64,000 bases of DNA, from assembly GCA_949318235.1 (NCBI GenBank), contig OX439127.1, positions 15,244,344 to 15,308,343 on the forward strand, in the 5' to 3' direction. Positions 1-33,740 of the stretch are shown piece by piece. The notes under the pieces were generated by a model that ran no database searches, was not told the origin of the DNA, and was given only the letters and a program-made list of their open reading frames with translations. Positions within the stretch are counted from its first letter, which is position 1; every line of letters begins with the position of its first letter. This DNA is from Ecdyonurus torrentis. Lineage: Eukaryota > Arthropoda > Insecta > Ephemeroptera > Heptageniidae. The translations under genes were made by a program, and so were the position numbers.

Positions 1-110
1 TCACTCTGGGTCATGTACTTGGCAAGTACTTTCTGCTTTGCAAGCACTTTTCCTTCACTTATGATTTTTTATTATATATAAAAAGTTTATTCCCCTCAAT
101 TGCCAACCTA

Positions 111-181
111 GCCGGCACTCGGGATCGAACCTCTGACCATCCGATCATGAGACCTAGACTCTACCACTGAGCCATAGTCGC
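111..181 (-). repeat. tRNA-derived SINE head or tRNA pseudogene
   Basis: On the minus strand the sequence carries an A-box-like TGGCTCAGTGGTAGAG (159-174) and a B-box GGTTCGATCCC (121-131) at tRNA-like spacing. The acceptor ends do not pair as a seven-base stem and the anticodon arm folds poorly, so a working tRNA is unlikely. The intact internal RNA polymerase III promoter with decayed structure fits a tRNA-derived SINE head or a dead tRNA copy. Confidence 0.6.
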
Positions 182-1492
182 ATGATATAGAAGATAGAGA
201 TAAAACATATATTTATCTTTCTCTTTATTTTTTACTCGCTTCTGATTGGTTGGCACTGCATGTACTTGTGAAGTGCATGCAAGTAAAAATAAAAAAAACA
301 CTTTGCAAGCACTTTCCCGAGTAAAACAAAATTCGCAGACAAAACCCAGTTTTTTCCTCGACAAGCATGCCTCGACATATCCCAGATTTATCCCTGAAAT
401 GGGACATTTTATGTAAATGAGTTTTTTTACTACCGCGGTCAGCAAAAAAGGTTGCGACCTTTTTTACCTCGACATACCCCAGAAAAATACCTGTTTTATC
501 GCAGACAAATTCCTGTTTTATCCCAGACACAGCGCACTTTTTTATTGCGGCTCTCCCTCCCCACCCCCTCGAAAATCCACCCTCCACCCCCTCGCACCCC
601 ACATTCCTCAGCTTCCGTTGCTTGTACCACTGTTGCCACATTTCATATTACTTACTATACATTATTATCTATATAAAAATAAAGTAATTCGACTTAATAA
701 ATACAATAAATTAATACGTGTTTAAAATATACTTGCTGCGAATATCACGCATGTACTCCGCTGGCACCGCTTTAGCCCCAATCCATCGTGCGGCGCTTAC
801 GTCTCATATGTATGGCATAGCCTCCGGAGTTGATACGGCTGCAAAAATCTGAAAATAAAAACATACAACTTTTACACAAAGTACACGATTCTTACAGTAA
901 TAGATAAAGAAAATTTTGTACTTCCCGTAATTTACTGTTGTTTCATATCCCATGCGTCGAAATTCACGCTGGCACTGCACTTTATTAAATATTTTAATAT
1001 TACCACAGATATAAACACACGTCTTTACTCTGCTGAATATGTCTCTTGACTGCAAGCTAAAATTTTTCTAAGTCTCAACGGTTTTCTCTCTTTTTATTTT
1101 GAGAAAATTTCTATCTCCAAACCCACATCCCAGATTTTTCGCAGACAATGACGTCACTTATTTTATGACCCTGAGAAAAAAACGTGTCTGGGAAAAATCT
1201 GTGTTTGACCCAACGTGTCTGCGATATTTCTGCGATATCAGGTATAATTTTTTTTTAAAATTTTGAAAGATTTTCAAGTGTCTGTGTTTGTCGTCGAAAT
1301 GTCTGTGAAAATAGACCCAAAATACCCCTTGTCGAGGCTTTGTCGAGGGAAATGCTGTATATATGTCTGCGATTCTGTATCACTCGGGTTTCTTAAAAGC
1401 TCTGTTCATGTACATGTCAAATACATTTCAATTACATTTTTGTAAACTACATGAAAAGCACATGCAGAAATCTGAGGGCATGTACTTTTCAC

Positions 1493-2157
1493 CAGGGGCG
1501 GATCCAGGGGGGGGGCGGTGGGGGGCGACCGCCCCCCCCAAACGGCCCACGTGGGTGGAAAAAAATGAGCAAAAGTTGAAAAAAATTTAGTCGAAAAAAA
1601 TTTTTTTTGCGCCTTCGGCGCAACTTTTATTGCTGGATAAGCTTTTGAATCCTGACTACAGTAAATACAGTATAATATAACAAAAAATAATTTTTTTAAC
1701 ATCCCCTAGTTGTCATGTCATCAGGGTAATATATCAGAGATATAGTTCTGTTAATACTTGGACATCCACGAAATAGTTTGCTCGCGAAAAGAACTAAAAA
1801 AAAAAAAAAAAAAAAAATTTTATGTAAATTTTATAATTTTTATCTCAAAATATTTTTCCATCCAAATATAAGTTTTATGTTTTACAATATCGATAATAGT
1901 TTGAAAAATTGCAAAACAATTTTTAGTAAATTGGTGTATAAAAAAATAATAATAAAAAATAAATTAATAAAAATAAAATAATACACAATATTAATAATTT
2001 ATTTAAATTTTGCTCTTTTTTTTTCAAGTTTTTTTTCAAGTTTTTTTTTTTTTTTTTTTTTTTTCAGTGAAATAACATTAATAATTTTACAAAGAGATGA
2101 AAATAGAAAATATTTCAGAAATCATTTGTCCAACTTTTACTTTTTTTTTTTTGGCTT

Positions 2158-2192
<35 letters not shown>

Positions 2193-2385
2193 ACCAAATC
2201 AAAAATTTTGCAATTCAAGAATATTTTTTCAAAGGCATACTAATTTTGCAATATTTTCCAGAAAGGGGCGTGGCCAAATAAAATTTTTCGCCTGCGGCGC
2301 GCTACCCCCCCCCCCCCCCCGGTCCTACATTGTTAATTTTCTAGGAGATCGCCCCCCCCAAACACAATTCCTGGATCCGCCCCTG
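1493..2385. mobile_element. Non-autonomous hAT-like DNA transposon with 8-bp target duplication
   Basis: The element begins CAGGGGCGGATCC and ends with the inverse GGATCCGCCCCTG, and is flanked by identical 8-bp copies of CTTTTCAC (1485-1492 and 2386-2393). CAG...CTG ends with an 8-bp duplication are the established hallmark of the hAT superfamily. Long G and C homopolymers lie just inside both ends (near 1508-1540 and 2306-2360). No transposase frame is present: the interior is low-complexity A/T. Internal sequence near 2260-2305 resembles the element at 53567-54139, so the two are probably related. Confidence 0.85.
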
Positions 2386-3221
2386 CTTTTCACGTAGTTT
2401 TATAATAAAAAGTACTTGCCATGTATATTTCCGTATAATATGGTTTACTGGGAAACGTCATTGCTCCTATAGCTCTCACGATCCAAATGCATGTAAATAA
2501 ATTTGTAATTATATTGATTTATAGATATACCAATCTACAGTGTACAATGTACATACATTCATGTCCATTTAAACAAAGTGCCACATTGTACTTTATGTTT
2601 TATGAATCAAACTATGCCAAAACAATATTAACTTTAAAAAAAAACTTTTTTATGTTATGTGTTTGTATTCAGTTTATGATTGTTCAACAATACATGATAA
2701 AAAAAAATGGTTTTGTCATTTTGAAAACCCACTGTATAAACATATATAAACTCATTTTATTATAAGTTAACAATTTATATATAGCTCTACTTGCAGTGCG
2801 GCCGGTGCGGCCTGCTGTATTATGCTGAAAGGAATATTGTGCAGATAGCATAGATTATTTTTGAATAATAATGGCGGATGCCGCTGTATAAATGCAATTG
2901 CAAATCGATAAAAAAAAGTGGCACTTTCTATACGAAGTTAACTTCAACTTGCTTCGGAGAGAAACATTCAAATAAAAATGTCAACTGTTACATCTGAAAA
3001 GGTTTTTAATCTGCCATTTTATTTAATAAAATAAAATAAAAATTCATTATTTTTAAGAGGTTAAAATATATTCAGGTAGCTTAAAATATATCAGGCAAAT
3101 TCTTTCAAAGAATAATTATGCGTTATACTGAAGACAGCTCCAAGACTGAATTGGAGCGAAAAACCACTGTCAAGGTCAGACAAAAAAGTTGCAATGCAAA
3201 GGGGCGTTGCTGTTGTGTGTT

Positions 3222-3304
3222 TATAAAATAGTGAAGCACAGCACAAATTTATGTCACGTGTGGTTCTGTTGAAACATATTTAGTTTTCTTTTTTATCGTA
3301 TGAG
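3222..3304 (+). promoter_or_regulatory. Candidate upstream promoter and non-coding first exon of the transporter gene
   Basis: A TATAAAA box (3222-3228) is followed by an E-box CACGTG (about 3255) and, at 3305, by a good splice donor (TGAG then GTAAGA). This could give a short non-coding first exon starting near 3250. It would splice to the exon holding the ATG at 4004, about 700 bases downstream. The acceptor before that exon is not clear. The call is an inference from motif spacing. Confidence 0.35.
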
Positions 3305-4003
3305 GTAAGAATATTGTATACTTTAACAAATTTATCAATGCTCGTATTTGAATTTTATGGGCGCAGCCACTGCAGCAAATTCGGTGTTCATATGTAATGT
3401 ATTGCATATTTGTTCTGTAAAGTCACTTTAGTTCATTCATGCAGACTATTAATTTCACCCCCGCTACTTGTTCTTGAAGGTTTATTCCCTAAATTGATAA
3501 GTTAGTCGCAACCGAGTGGAAAAATTGTATTCATTGAAAATCACCAAAACTTTCCTAAATTGTTAATCGCAAGTAAATATCGTATCATTTTATATGTATG
3601 TATAAATATGAACACAAGAACTCAACATAAGATTCATATGGTTAAAATAAATAAATAGATCTGTTCTGCCCACTTAAATAAATACAGGCTCTATGTCTAT
3701 AGTATGTACCCATTCAAGTAGGGAGAAAAAAAAGCATCTTTAAAGATTGCCAAAATTGGACATAAAGTATGTACATAATAGCTTAAATTTCCCAAAATCC
3801 CTCAGATTTATATCACGCTGTTTCCAATCTGGGATATAAATTAGTTTCTATAGGATTGTTGAATGATCAAATTTGATTATCATTTATGAATTTATATGCT
3901 TTATGTAGTTTTAGACCTTTAAAGTCTTCAAATTTATTTAATTTTGATTTGCAAGGCTTTAAAATTCAATGTTCAACATGTTGTCATAGGTTTTTATGTA
4001 AAA

Positions 4004-26015
<22,012 letters not shown>

Positions 26016-29000
26016 CACACCACACAGGCAAACAAAGCTGTACAATCTTAAACTACGAGACTTTGAAGGAAAAAAAAAAAAAAAAAAAAAAAAAAGCAAT
26101 GTAACAGGCACAAAATGTTTGAAAATTATTATTAACCACACAAGGCCAAGTGGTATTAATTATCTTATTAATTTTTTAACTTAAAGGACTTGACACACTT
26201 AATTCAATTCTATTCAATGTTGAATGTATTAAAATAATAAATGATGATAAGATAGTAGGAAAATAATCTGCAAAATTAATTTTTTTAAACGATGACAATA
26301 AGGTAGGCAAAAATGGATTAAAATTCACAGATTTTTGCTAAATATATAGATGTATTTATTGGTGAGGGAAGAGATATCCATTTTTTTATTGTTATAAAAT
26401 AATTATACATCTACTCATCTTTTTCCATATTGTGTTAGAGTGTGGGATATAGAAACTCTTCTGGTGCCAACTATAGTACATATAATATGATGTTGAATAA
26501 ATTCTGCCTTGCCTTATTAGTAACATCATATTTGCAATGAAATCAACATTTTTGCCTTATCATTTTTAAAACACGTCAATCAACTACATCAATGTAATGA
26601 ATCAAACACATTCATACAATATATATTATTTTCTCACAGTTTTCTCATTCTCAAGCAGTATATATTATATTGCAAGGGTCTAACTCTTAATTTTAATAAT
26701 GTTTAGTTAATAGGGAAAATGAAATTGAGTGCATTTTTGTTTTTATAATTGAAAAAGTTTGTAATGTTGAGAAGAAATATAACAACAACAAAAATGAATG
26801 TAAATCATTAATTTTGTTGTGTTTTCCTATTAATTCTGTTGTTGGATTTGTTTAAATGTCATGTTTGTTCTTAAATTTAAACGACACTTCTTGAGACAAG
26901 TGTATTGTTTGTAATTTTCTCCTCATAGTTGTAAGTTTTTACATATTTATAAATTTTTTTTACATACGGTGAAAGTTAATTTCTTAAAGTTCATTCACAC
27001 ATGCAGCAAACAGAGATATATATATGGTATATTGTTGTTTATTTTAATTTTACGATATTCACGTATTGCACACAATATACTTTACAGGCAATCAATCAAT
27101 AACCTATTGTACGTACATATGATATGCTCTTTAGTGGTTTGTTAATTAAAACTTAAAAATAAAACTATTTATAGATTATTCTTGGTGTAGGTATAAAGGA
27201 TTGTTATTGAGAATCATAATAAATGGTAATGTGAAAAAATATGTGTAATAATAATAATAATAAACACTAAAACTAATCAATTGATGCTTATATATAATAA
27301 CATTGATAATGTTATACATTTGAAAATAATAATTTTGGTAGTAAAATTAAGCAAGAATAAGGCTGATTATATTTATGTAGATTGCTGCAAAAGTTGCGTA
27401 TGTGTAAATGAGAAGAATAAAGAAAAAATGTTGATGTGAAAAGAAAAGAAAAAAAAAACTGTTACATTATTATTATAATAATAAAAATTAAATTTTTTGT
27501 GGTGTTAAAAATATGTTACATTTGAAATTAAATTTTTGCATTTAACATTTTTCACATTTTTACGTTTGTATTTCAAATAAATTTTGATTTGTTAAGAAAA
27601 AGAAAATGCTTATTCAATTGTTGAGATATTTTGATTCAATGTTTTCCATTTAAAAGTGTATAAAATTATCTCTTTTACTACACTAATCTAAATTGTTGGT
27701 GCTTTGTTTTACCCCCTCTTTATGAATGTGTGTGTATAAGTTAGGAAAGGAAAATCCTTGTGTAGTTGTTTATTAGGAGATGAATGGACGTAATATTATG
27801 TAACCTAACTTTCTTAAATTCACATAAATGGAATACTCCATCACTATTATTCATGTCATATTTGTGTATTTTATTTAATGTTATTATTGTTAGTTAAGAG
27901 TGTGTTAATGAAAAAAAAAAAAACTCCATTATATTACTAATTTACACACTTTTTTCCCCTTAAGACATTGATATGGTACATAAAGTGCCATTTATGTGCT
28001 CTGATTTTTAAACTGTGACACATAGTTGTGAGTAATAATAGCAGCTCTACATTCACCCTTTGAGGTTTTATCTCAATATTTCTTCTTACAGAAATCCAAC
28101 TGGATGGAAATTATGTGTCAGATATGAAATGATACATAACAAGCAAAATCAGCTTCTAAAATAAAGTTGCATGAGCGTTCAATATCCAACTGATTCAGGT
28201 ATTGTGTATTGTACATTAATAAATTATCATGTAATGAAAATCTTGGGTCTACATTATCATCAGCAGCTGTGGATGAACGTGCTCATCTTGGAATAGCTGC
28301 TATACTGTTATGTTATATTAATGCTGTAGATGTACATGCTTGTCTTTTGCTAGCTACTGACAATTCTCATAGACTATAATGTTTGTTGTATGTTAATTTA
28401 TTACTGTACATAATCTGAATCGCGTATACCACTCTGGCAAGAGAGATGGGATTTTGCTTTGTGTGTGTATTTCATGTTTGTCAGATAATTCCCATTATAC
28501 TAAATTTTTTATAATAATGTCTAGCATTATGACTAGGAAATTTAAACCATATCCCAATAACCTGTAATTAGATTAGTTTTGCATTTCATAAAATTTTTAA
28601 TTTTGCATTTTGTTTTTTAACATCATCATATTTTTTTGAACCACATTTTTTTTTGTTCTGTTAAATAAATACTCTCATTTTAAAAATAATAATGAAAAGA
28701 TAGTAATGATATTAAATGTGTGATGTTGATGACCCCTCAGGTAGAATAATATTCTAAATTAGGTCAAGTATAGATTTAAGTGTTAGCAACAAAAAAAGGG
28801 GATTGTGGAGCAAAGCTGTGTAAATATCCTGAAATAATATCAAACTACAAAAATAATTTATTCTTTTTTCTATAGAAAGAATAAATATTTTCTTTAAATA
28901 TATTTATTAATTTAAAATTTTAATTTTTAACATTTTTATTTTTTACTTTATAGCCTTATTTTTTATTAATTTGATTGAATTGTTTTCTGTTTCAAAGCAA

Positions 29001-29646
29001 ATGAAATGGACACACTAAGCAAATGTAAGCCAAAAGTAATAATAAATAAATCCTCTTATACATTAGAAGGAACAATTTCCTAAATGTGCCAACACAGCTT
29101 GCAGAAATGGTAATAATTATATTGAGTTAAATTATTATTTTATGTATTTATTTTTTATTAGTTATATTTTTTGTCATTTTATGATATAGTACAGGTTTGC
29201 TCGATCCCCTCTAATATAAGTATCAATCAAAATGACTTGCTTTTATTTACTCATGGTGAGAGCAAAATAATATAATACACATATCTGTAATGCAATAAGG
29301 CACATTTTTATAATGCTGTGTTTCCATTTCTGAGCCTTTCATTATTTCCTGGTATTAAAATAAAAGGTTTGAGAATGGTTATTTTATTTTTTATTATTAT
29401 TTATAGTTATCACAATCAAATGCTTTCCCCCCCCCCCCCCTCCCCTCTCCTAACCATATTCCCCACAATTAAATTTAATATTTAAAACAATAACAATAGA
29501 CTGTAGTAATGTAACATAGAGATCACATTTACTATTTTTGTAACCTTTACCCACTGGCTTTTGTGAATGCCTTTTAAATATTGCAATGTGAGAACAATAA
29601 CTTTAATGACATTTTAATTTCAACAACATTTTAATGCTTTCGTCAT

Positions 29647-29680
<34 letters not shown>

Positions 29681-30007
29681 TTCAAGACAAAATATCATTA
29701 ATATAAAACTATATACAACTTTTTAAATTATGAAAAATGCTAAATTTAGAATAATAATAATATTGATATTAATAATAATAATAAAAATTATTAAATTTGT
29801 TCTAAACTGATGCACTATACAAATGGTATAAAATATTACAATTTCATCTTTTACATGCTCTCTGCAAAGAAAAATAAATGATTTAACAACTATAGCAGAA
29901 AATATATGCAAGCACTTTATAAAAATCTGTGTAAACTATTTTAATCATATAGGATGGGAGCCATTATAATGCTTTCCAACTAACATTACTTATTCATACC
30001 TATACTT
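26016..30007 (+). other. Transporter 3' UTR and intergenic sequence; no gene recognised
   Basis: AT-rich sequence with many AATAAA words (for example near 26236 and 26494), any of which could serve as the polyadenylation signal; the true end cannot be chosen by eye. A poly-A run lies at 26070-26094, a C run at 29427-29440 and a (CT)n at 29652-29682. No frame has coding character on either strand. Confidence 0.7.
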
Positions 30008-30166
30008 CGATCTTGTTGCGAAAAAAAGGCCTATCTCGTATTTTGTCAGTGGAAGCAAAAGGTCTATCTCGAGCGCCATCTCCATAACGTTCAGGAACGA
30101 GATAGGCCTTTTGCTTCCCCTGACAAAATACGAGATAGACCTTTTTTTATTTTTGCAACAAGATCG
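30008..30166. mobile_element. Foldback element, family A copy 2, near-perfect
   Basis: CGATCTTGTTGCGAAAAAAA and its inverse end the element. The word AAAAGGYCTATCTCG appears four times, twice in each orientation, and the centre reads GAGCGCCATCTCCATAACGT. The arms match almost perfectly over their whole length, so this looks like the youngest of the three family A copies. Confidence 0.88.
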
Positions 30167-31074
30167 ACTTGTTCTTTCTTGTATTTTGTTTATCCTCTCT
30201 GTATAATAATGCTATAGTAGTAGTATTTTACAGACTTTTTATACTTTATCAGAGAATTGCTAAATTTTTATAATGTGTTCACATATGCATTTTAACTAAC
30301 AATGATAATCACTTTTTTACAAGGTCCCATGCAACTGCTATATATATTATGAACAATTAAATATATATATATATAGCCTATATATATATACTATGTCAAC
30401 TAATTTTCATTCAATGTTTATACATAATGATATTAAAAGTACAAACATTTACAACAAAATAAACTATAATATATAATGTACGTGTAAGTAGTTGTGCACA
30501 TCATTAAAAGAGATAGTTATACTGCTATTATATACCTATAGAATTAAAATATTAAGTTTCAGTTTGAAGTCATAAGTTATGTTATTATAGTCAAAATATA
30601 CAGCAGTATTTTTTTTTATTTTTTTTTTTTTTTTTATTTTTTTGTTATATGGATATAAATATTAAATTTTTCAATTTCCTATCTCTAAAACTATAAGATT
30701 GTTCAAATATGAGAACAAAAAAAAAAAAAAAAAAATTAATACTTTATTATGCTCTGTCTCTGTTATAACATACCTCCAAAATATACTACAAACATTATGT
30801 ACTTTTGAATCATATTATAAATATCAAATAATATACTTTTACATATCCTAAAATGAGCCACAATCATTAAAATATTTATGAATTTTGTGCGCTATATATT
30901 ATTTATGTGGGATGTATGAAATAAATGTTGGGCACATATCATACTAATAAGTTTTAAAAGTAGAACCATTTTAATATTTATACACAAAGCGACAAAAGCT
31001 TTACATCTCACATCAGAAATATGATGCAATTATTCGATTGCCTCTCTTTATATATAGTGTGCTGCCTCAAAAAT

Positions 31075-31080
<6 letters not shown>

Positions 31081-31110
<30 letters not shown>
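31081..31110. repeat. Poly-T and T-rich tracts
   Basis: Homopolymer T at about 31078-31110 and again at 31407-31428. Other poly-A/T runs occur at 30610-30637 and 30719-30735. The region 30170-31490 otherwise holds nothing recognisable. Confidence 0.95.
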
Positions 31111-31114
<4 letters not shown>

Positions 31115-31491
31115 AAAATGACTTACACATGCAGCTAAAATCTTGTATGATTTTAAAATAAGAATACAAACCTGTCTGCAAGTATGCTGCTGCATAAGTT
31201 ATTATATTATTCTCGATAATTTTTAGATAAGCCTAAATATTGTATAATGTTCTGTCACATAGGTTTTGCATGTCTTGAGTATATTGGAAACTCATTTCAA
31301 CTATATAGTTGGAAAATGTATCATGATATCTATAGCATAAATGAAAGCAAAGGAGGTGCATAAAAGAAATGGCATAAAATTTCTAGGATTTCACTAGTTT
31401 GACTCTTTTTTTTTTTTTTTTTTTTTTCCTCCTCTCTTTTTCAAAATGCATTAAATCTTTGCAATGTTTTGCAAAACAAAATTAATAATAC

Positions 31492-31768
31492 GATGGAAAT
31501 AGTGGGAGATAAATTAGAGCACTGTGAATTGAAAATTTATACAAAGCGAAATTCTCTAATTTTGATAGTTAAAGGGAATGGGATTTAATTAAATTCAATA
31601 GTTTAACTCCCACGACTCAGCCATAGGGAGTTGGGTTGTGATGTCATTGGTATATATGTATGGTTTGTTTTTGCAAGTCGTTTTAAATTCTTTTCATTAA
31701 AAAACTCCCAGCATTAACTAGTGAATTTAATTGAATCCCATTCCCTTTAAACTCCCACTATTTCCATA
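31492..31768. mobile_element. Foldback element related to family F, copy 2
   Basis: The ends GATGGAAATAGTGGGAG and the inverse CTCCCACTATTTCCATATC enclose inner inverted arms (AAGGGAATGGGATTTAATTA / inverse near 31720-31750). The subterminal block ATTAGAGCACTGTGAATTGA links it to copies at 23110, 39284 and 60946. No coding capacity. Confidence 0.75.
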
Positions 31769-32718
31769 TCCTATTATTCAGCTGCGATGGCTTTTTCACA
31801 TATTATATAAAACAAAATTAATTCAAAACATTCTTATGGTTGATGGTCATTCGTTGTAATTTACTGTGCTAGCTGAAGCTTTCAAACTTTTTGATTGCAC
31901 TCACTCCCAACAAAAATTGATATGATATTGATAGATATGATATATTGTACCCAGTTCATATTTGTCACTCTTAGTAAGAAAGTGCAGCAGGGTTATAGGT
32001 TGATAATTGGATGAAAATCACAGAAATAAAGAGAAAAAAATGTGAAATTTAAGCTTAACTTTTAAACTAATCCACTAATTTTATAATAGTTTGCTGTTTA
32101 TTTAATTTTCTTGTTTGCTGAATTATCAATGTCTTCCAGCGTTTTCACAATTGACAAAAAAGACCCACACATTCCCTTTCGTTATGATTAGAGCAATATT
32201 GCCACATGTGTTTGGACATGATTTGAATTAATATTTATACACTAAAATTACAATAAAGATTAAGTGTTTAAAAGCTCATTGGAATTTTCATTATGTTTAT
32301 GATCTTACCCCCAAAAATACATTTTCATTGGAACTTGGCAAATCAAAGTGACAAATTAATTTTACTCGATATGATTTAATTACCCCAACCACTAGTCACC
32401 AAAGAAAATATATTTGTCACCTTCTCTAAAGGGAGTATCAGGGAAGATTGTTTTCTTTTATGATAGCTATAGTGTAATGTAGTTAGTTATAATCATTAAA
32501 AAAAAATCCACCAGAAAAACATTAAAATGTGTTTCAATTTTTACCTGGCTTGTATATTATTGAGTATTTGTCCTAATACCTGAGAGTAAAGTATGGCCAC
32601 ATGCTATCTAAAATCATAGTATTATTTCTCTTTCAGCCTTCTAGGCTGGTGGTAAGGCAAGGGCTTCTCTTTTCTAGAGTCCCAGTAAGAACGAGACAGC
32701 TGTCTATGGCTAGAGATT

Positions 32719-33465
32719 AATGTAAGTAGATAACTATGTAATCCAAAGAGGATTCCCGCTGAAAAGTAAGATACGTATATTTAGATAGGTAAAATACAGG
32801 TACTCCGCCCCCAAAACAGGAAACAGCTGGTCAGCAACGTAACAATGGGATTCGTTGAGTAATTATATTATAAATATTTATAATCAAGAATTTTAGTCAG
32901 CTAAATATCGCTAAATTATTACTTTACAATATAAAAATTTATGACATATAGCTTTCAATTTTTTATCACTTCAATTTACTGATTAGAAATATTGAATGAC
33001 TTCAGATTGCTCGTGCAACTTCATGGAAAAAGGAAATTTTTTTAATAACTTCTCATTTAAATTTGATATACTCTAAAAATCTAAATGCAACATAAAATAA
33101 AAGTTGAAGAATTGAAGTTTAACGACGTACCATTAAATAAGGATCTACATCATTGGAGACAGTGTACGAAAGCTCTGAAATCACTCGATTAACATTACAG
33201 GTATAGGAGCATCCATTGTTTGGCAACGCAGAGGGGCATGGGGAACAGAGGGGGATATTATTTTCGCGGTATACTGTACCTATCTAAATATACGTATCTT
33301 ACTCAAAAGTACTGGTCAGCTGGAGCCATGTATTGCGGGTCAAAATTACATTGATCAAATGGGTAGCAAAATATGACTTCCAGGATAGAATAAAATTAAA
33401 GGCAACAGAAAATTGAATAACGATATTATCTTTGGATTACCTATCTATATAGAAATACCTTACTA
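32719..33465. mobile_element. Family L element, copy 1, interrupted by a second element
   Basis: The outer element has ends AATGTAAGTAGATAACTATG and, at the right, CTATCTATATAGAAATACCT. It is the reverse of the intact 210-bp copy at 62826-63038, with long shared words such as CCAGCTGACCAGTACTTTTC. Here it is split at 32766 by a 537-bp insertion. Confidence 0.8.
32766..33302. mobile_element. MITE nested in family L (GTAAGATACGTATATTTAGA ends)
   Basis: Terminal inverted repeats of about 26 bp (GTAAGATACGTATATTTAGA at 32766, inverse ending at 33302). The flanks TGAAAA and TCAAAA fit a short target duplication with one mismatch. The empty site is present in the copy at 62826-63038 (near 62985). 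A GGGGGATATT / CTCCGCCCCC pair lies further in. No coding capacity. Confidence 0.8.
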
Positions 33466-33616
33466 GAGATGAGGTGCTGAAAATGACAGTGTGCTATGCA
33501 CTATGCGCGCACTGTCTAAACCAAATACAAGCCACAATTCCCTTTTCTTTTTTTTTTTTTTTATGAAGCTTGCTTTGTACAGAGCAATATGCGCTGCCAG
33601 TACACTGACGGCCACC

Positions 33617-33740
33617 GTAAACCCAACAACAAAGACAATACTGCTTCCAAAAGAAAAGGGGTAGAAATATGTTGTCAAATACTCTGAAAATCGTGTATGA
33701 ATTCTTTAGGAAGCGGCATTGTCTTTGATGTTGGGTTTAC
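33617..33740. repeat. Small inverted repeat (GTAAACCCAACA ends)
   Basis: GTAAACCCAACAACAAAGAC at the left is mirrored by a diverged inverse ending GTTGGGTTTAC at 33740. The arms are about 45 bp. It resembles a decayed MITE. Confidence 0.65.

Larger units (their letters stand above)
1..2460. repeat. Compound repeat region with diverged inverted and direct copies
   Basis: No gene is recognisable here. Two word families recur in both orientations. One is a GCAAGTACTT / GCAAGCACTTTCC-type word near 20-55, 255-315 and 2410. The other is a CCCAGACAAAT / CGCAGACA-type word near 340-530 that returns inverted near 1125-1380, together with inverted copies of CTCGACA. This suggests an old foldback element, or several stacked ones, into which the hAT-like element at 1493-2385 was later inserted. 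The outer limits are uncertain. Short reading frames across the region have no coding character. Confidence 0.5.

Noticed and set aside
111..181. A functional tRNA gene
   Set aside because: Acceptor and anticodon stems do not form properly, so it is recorded as a tRNA-derived repeat instead.
33463..33678. A 71-codon minus-strand hydrophobic frame
   Set aside because: It spans a poly-T tract and one arm of the inverted repeat 33617-33740. No splice-bounded structure or family resemblance.
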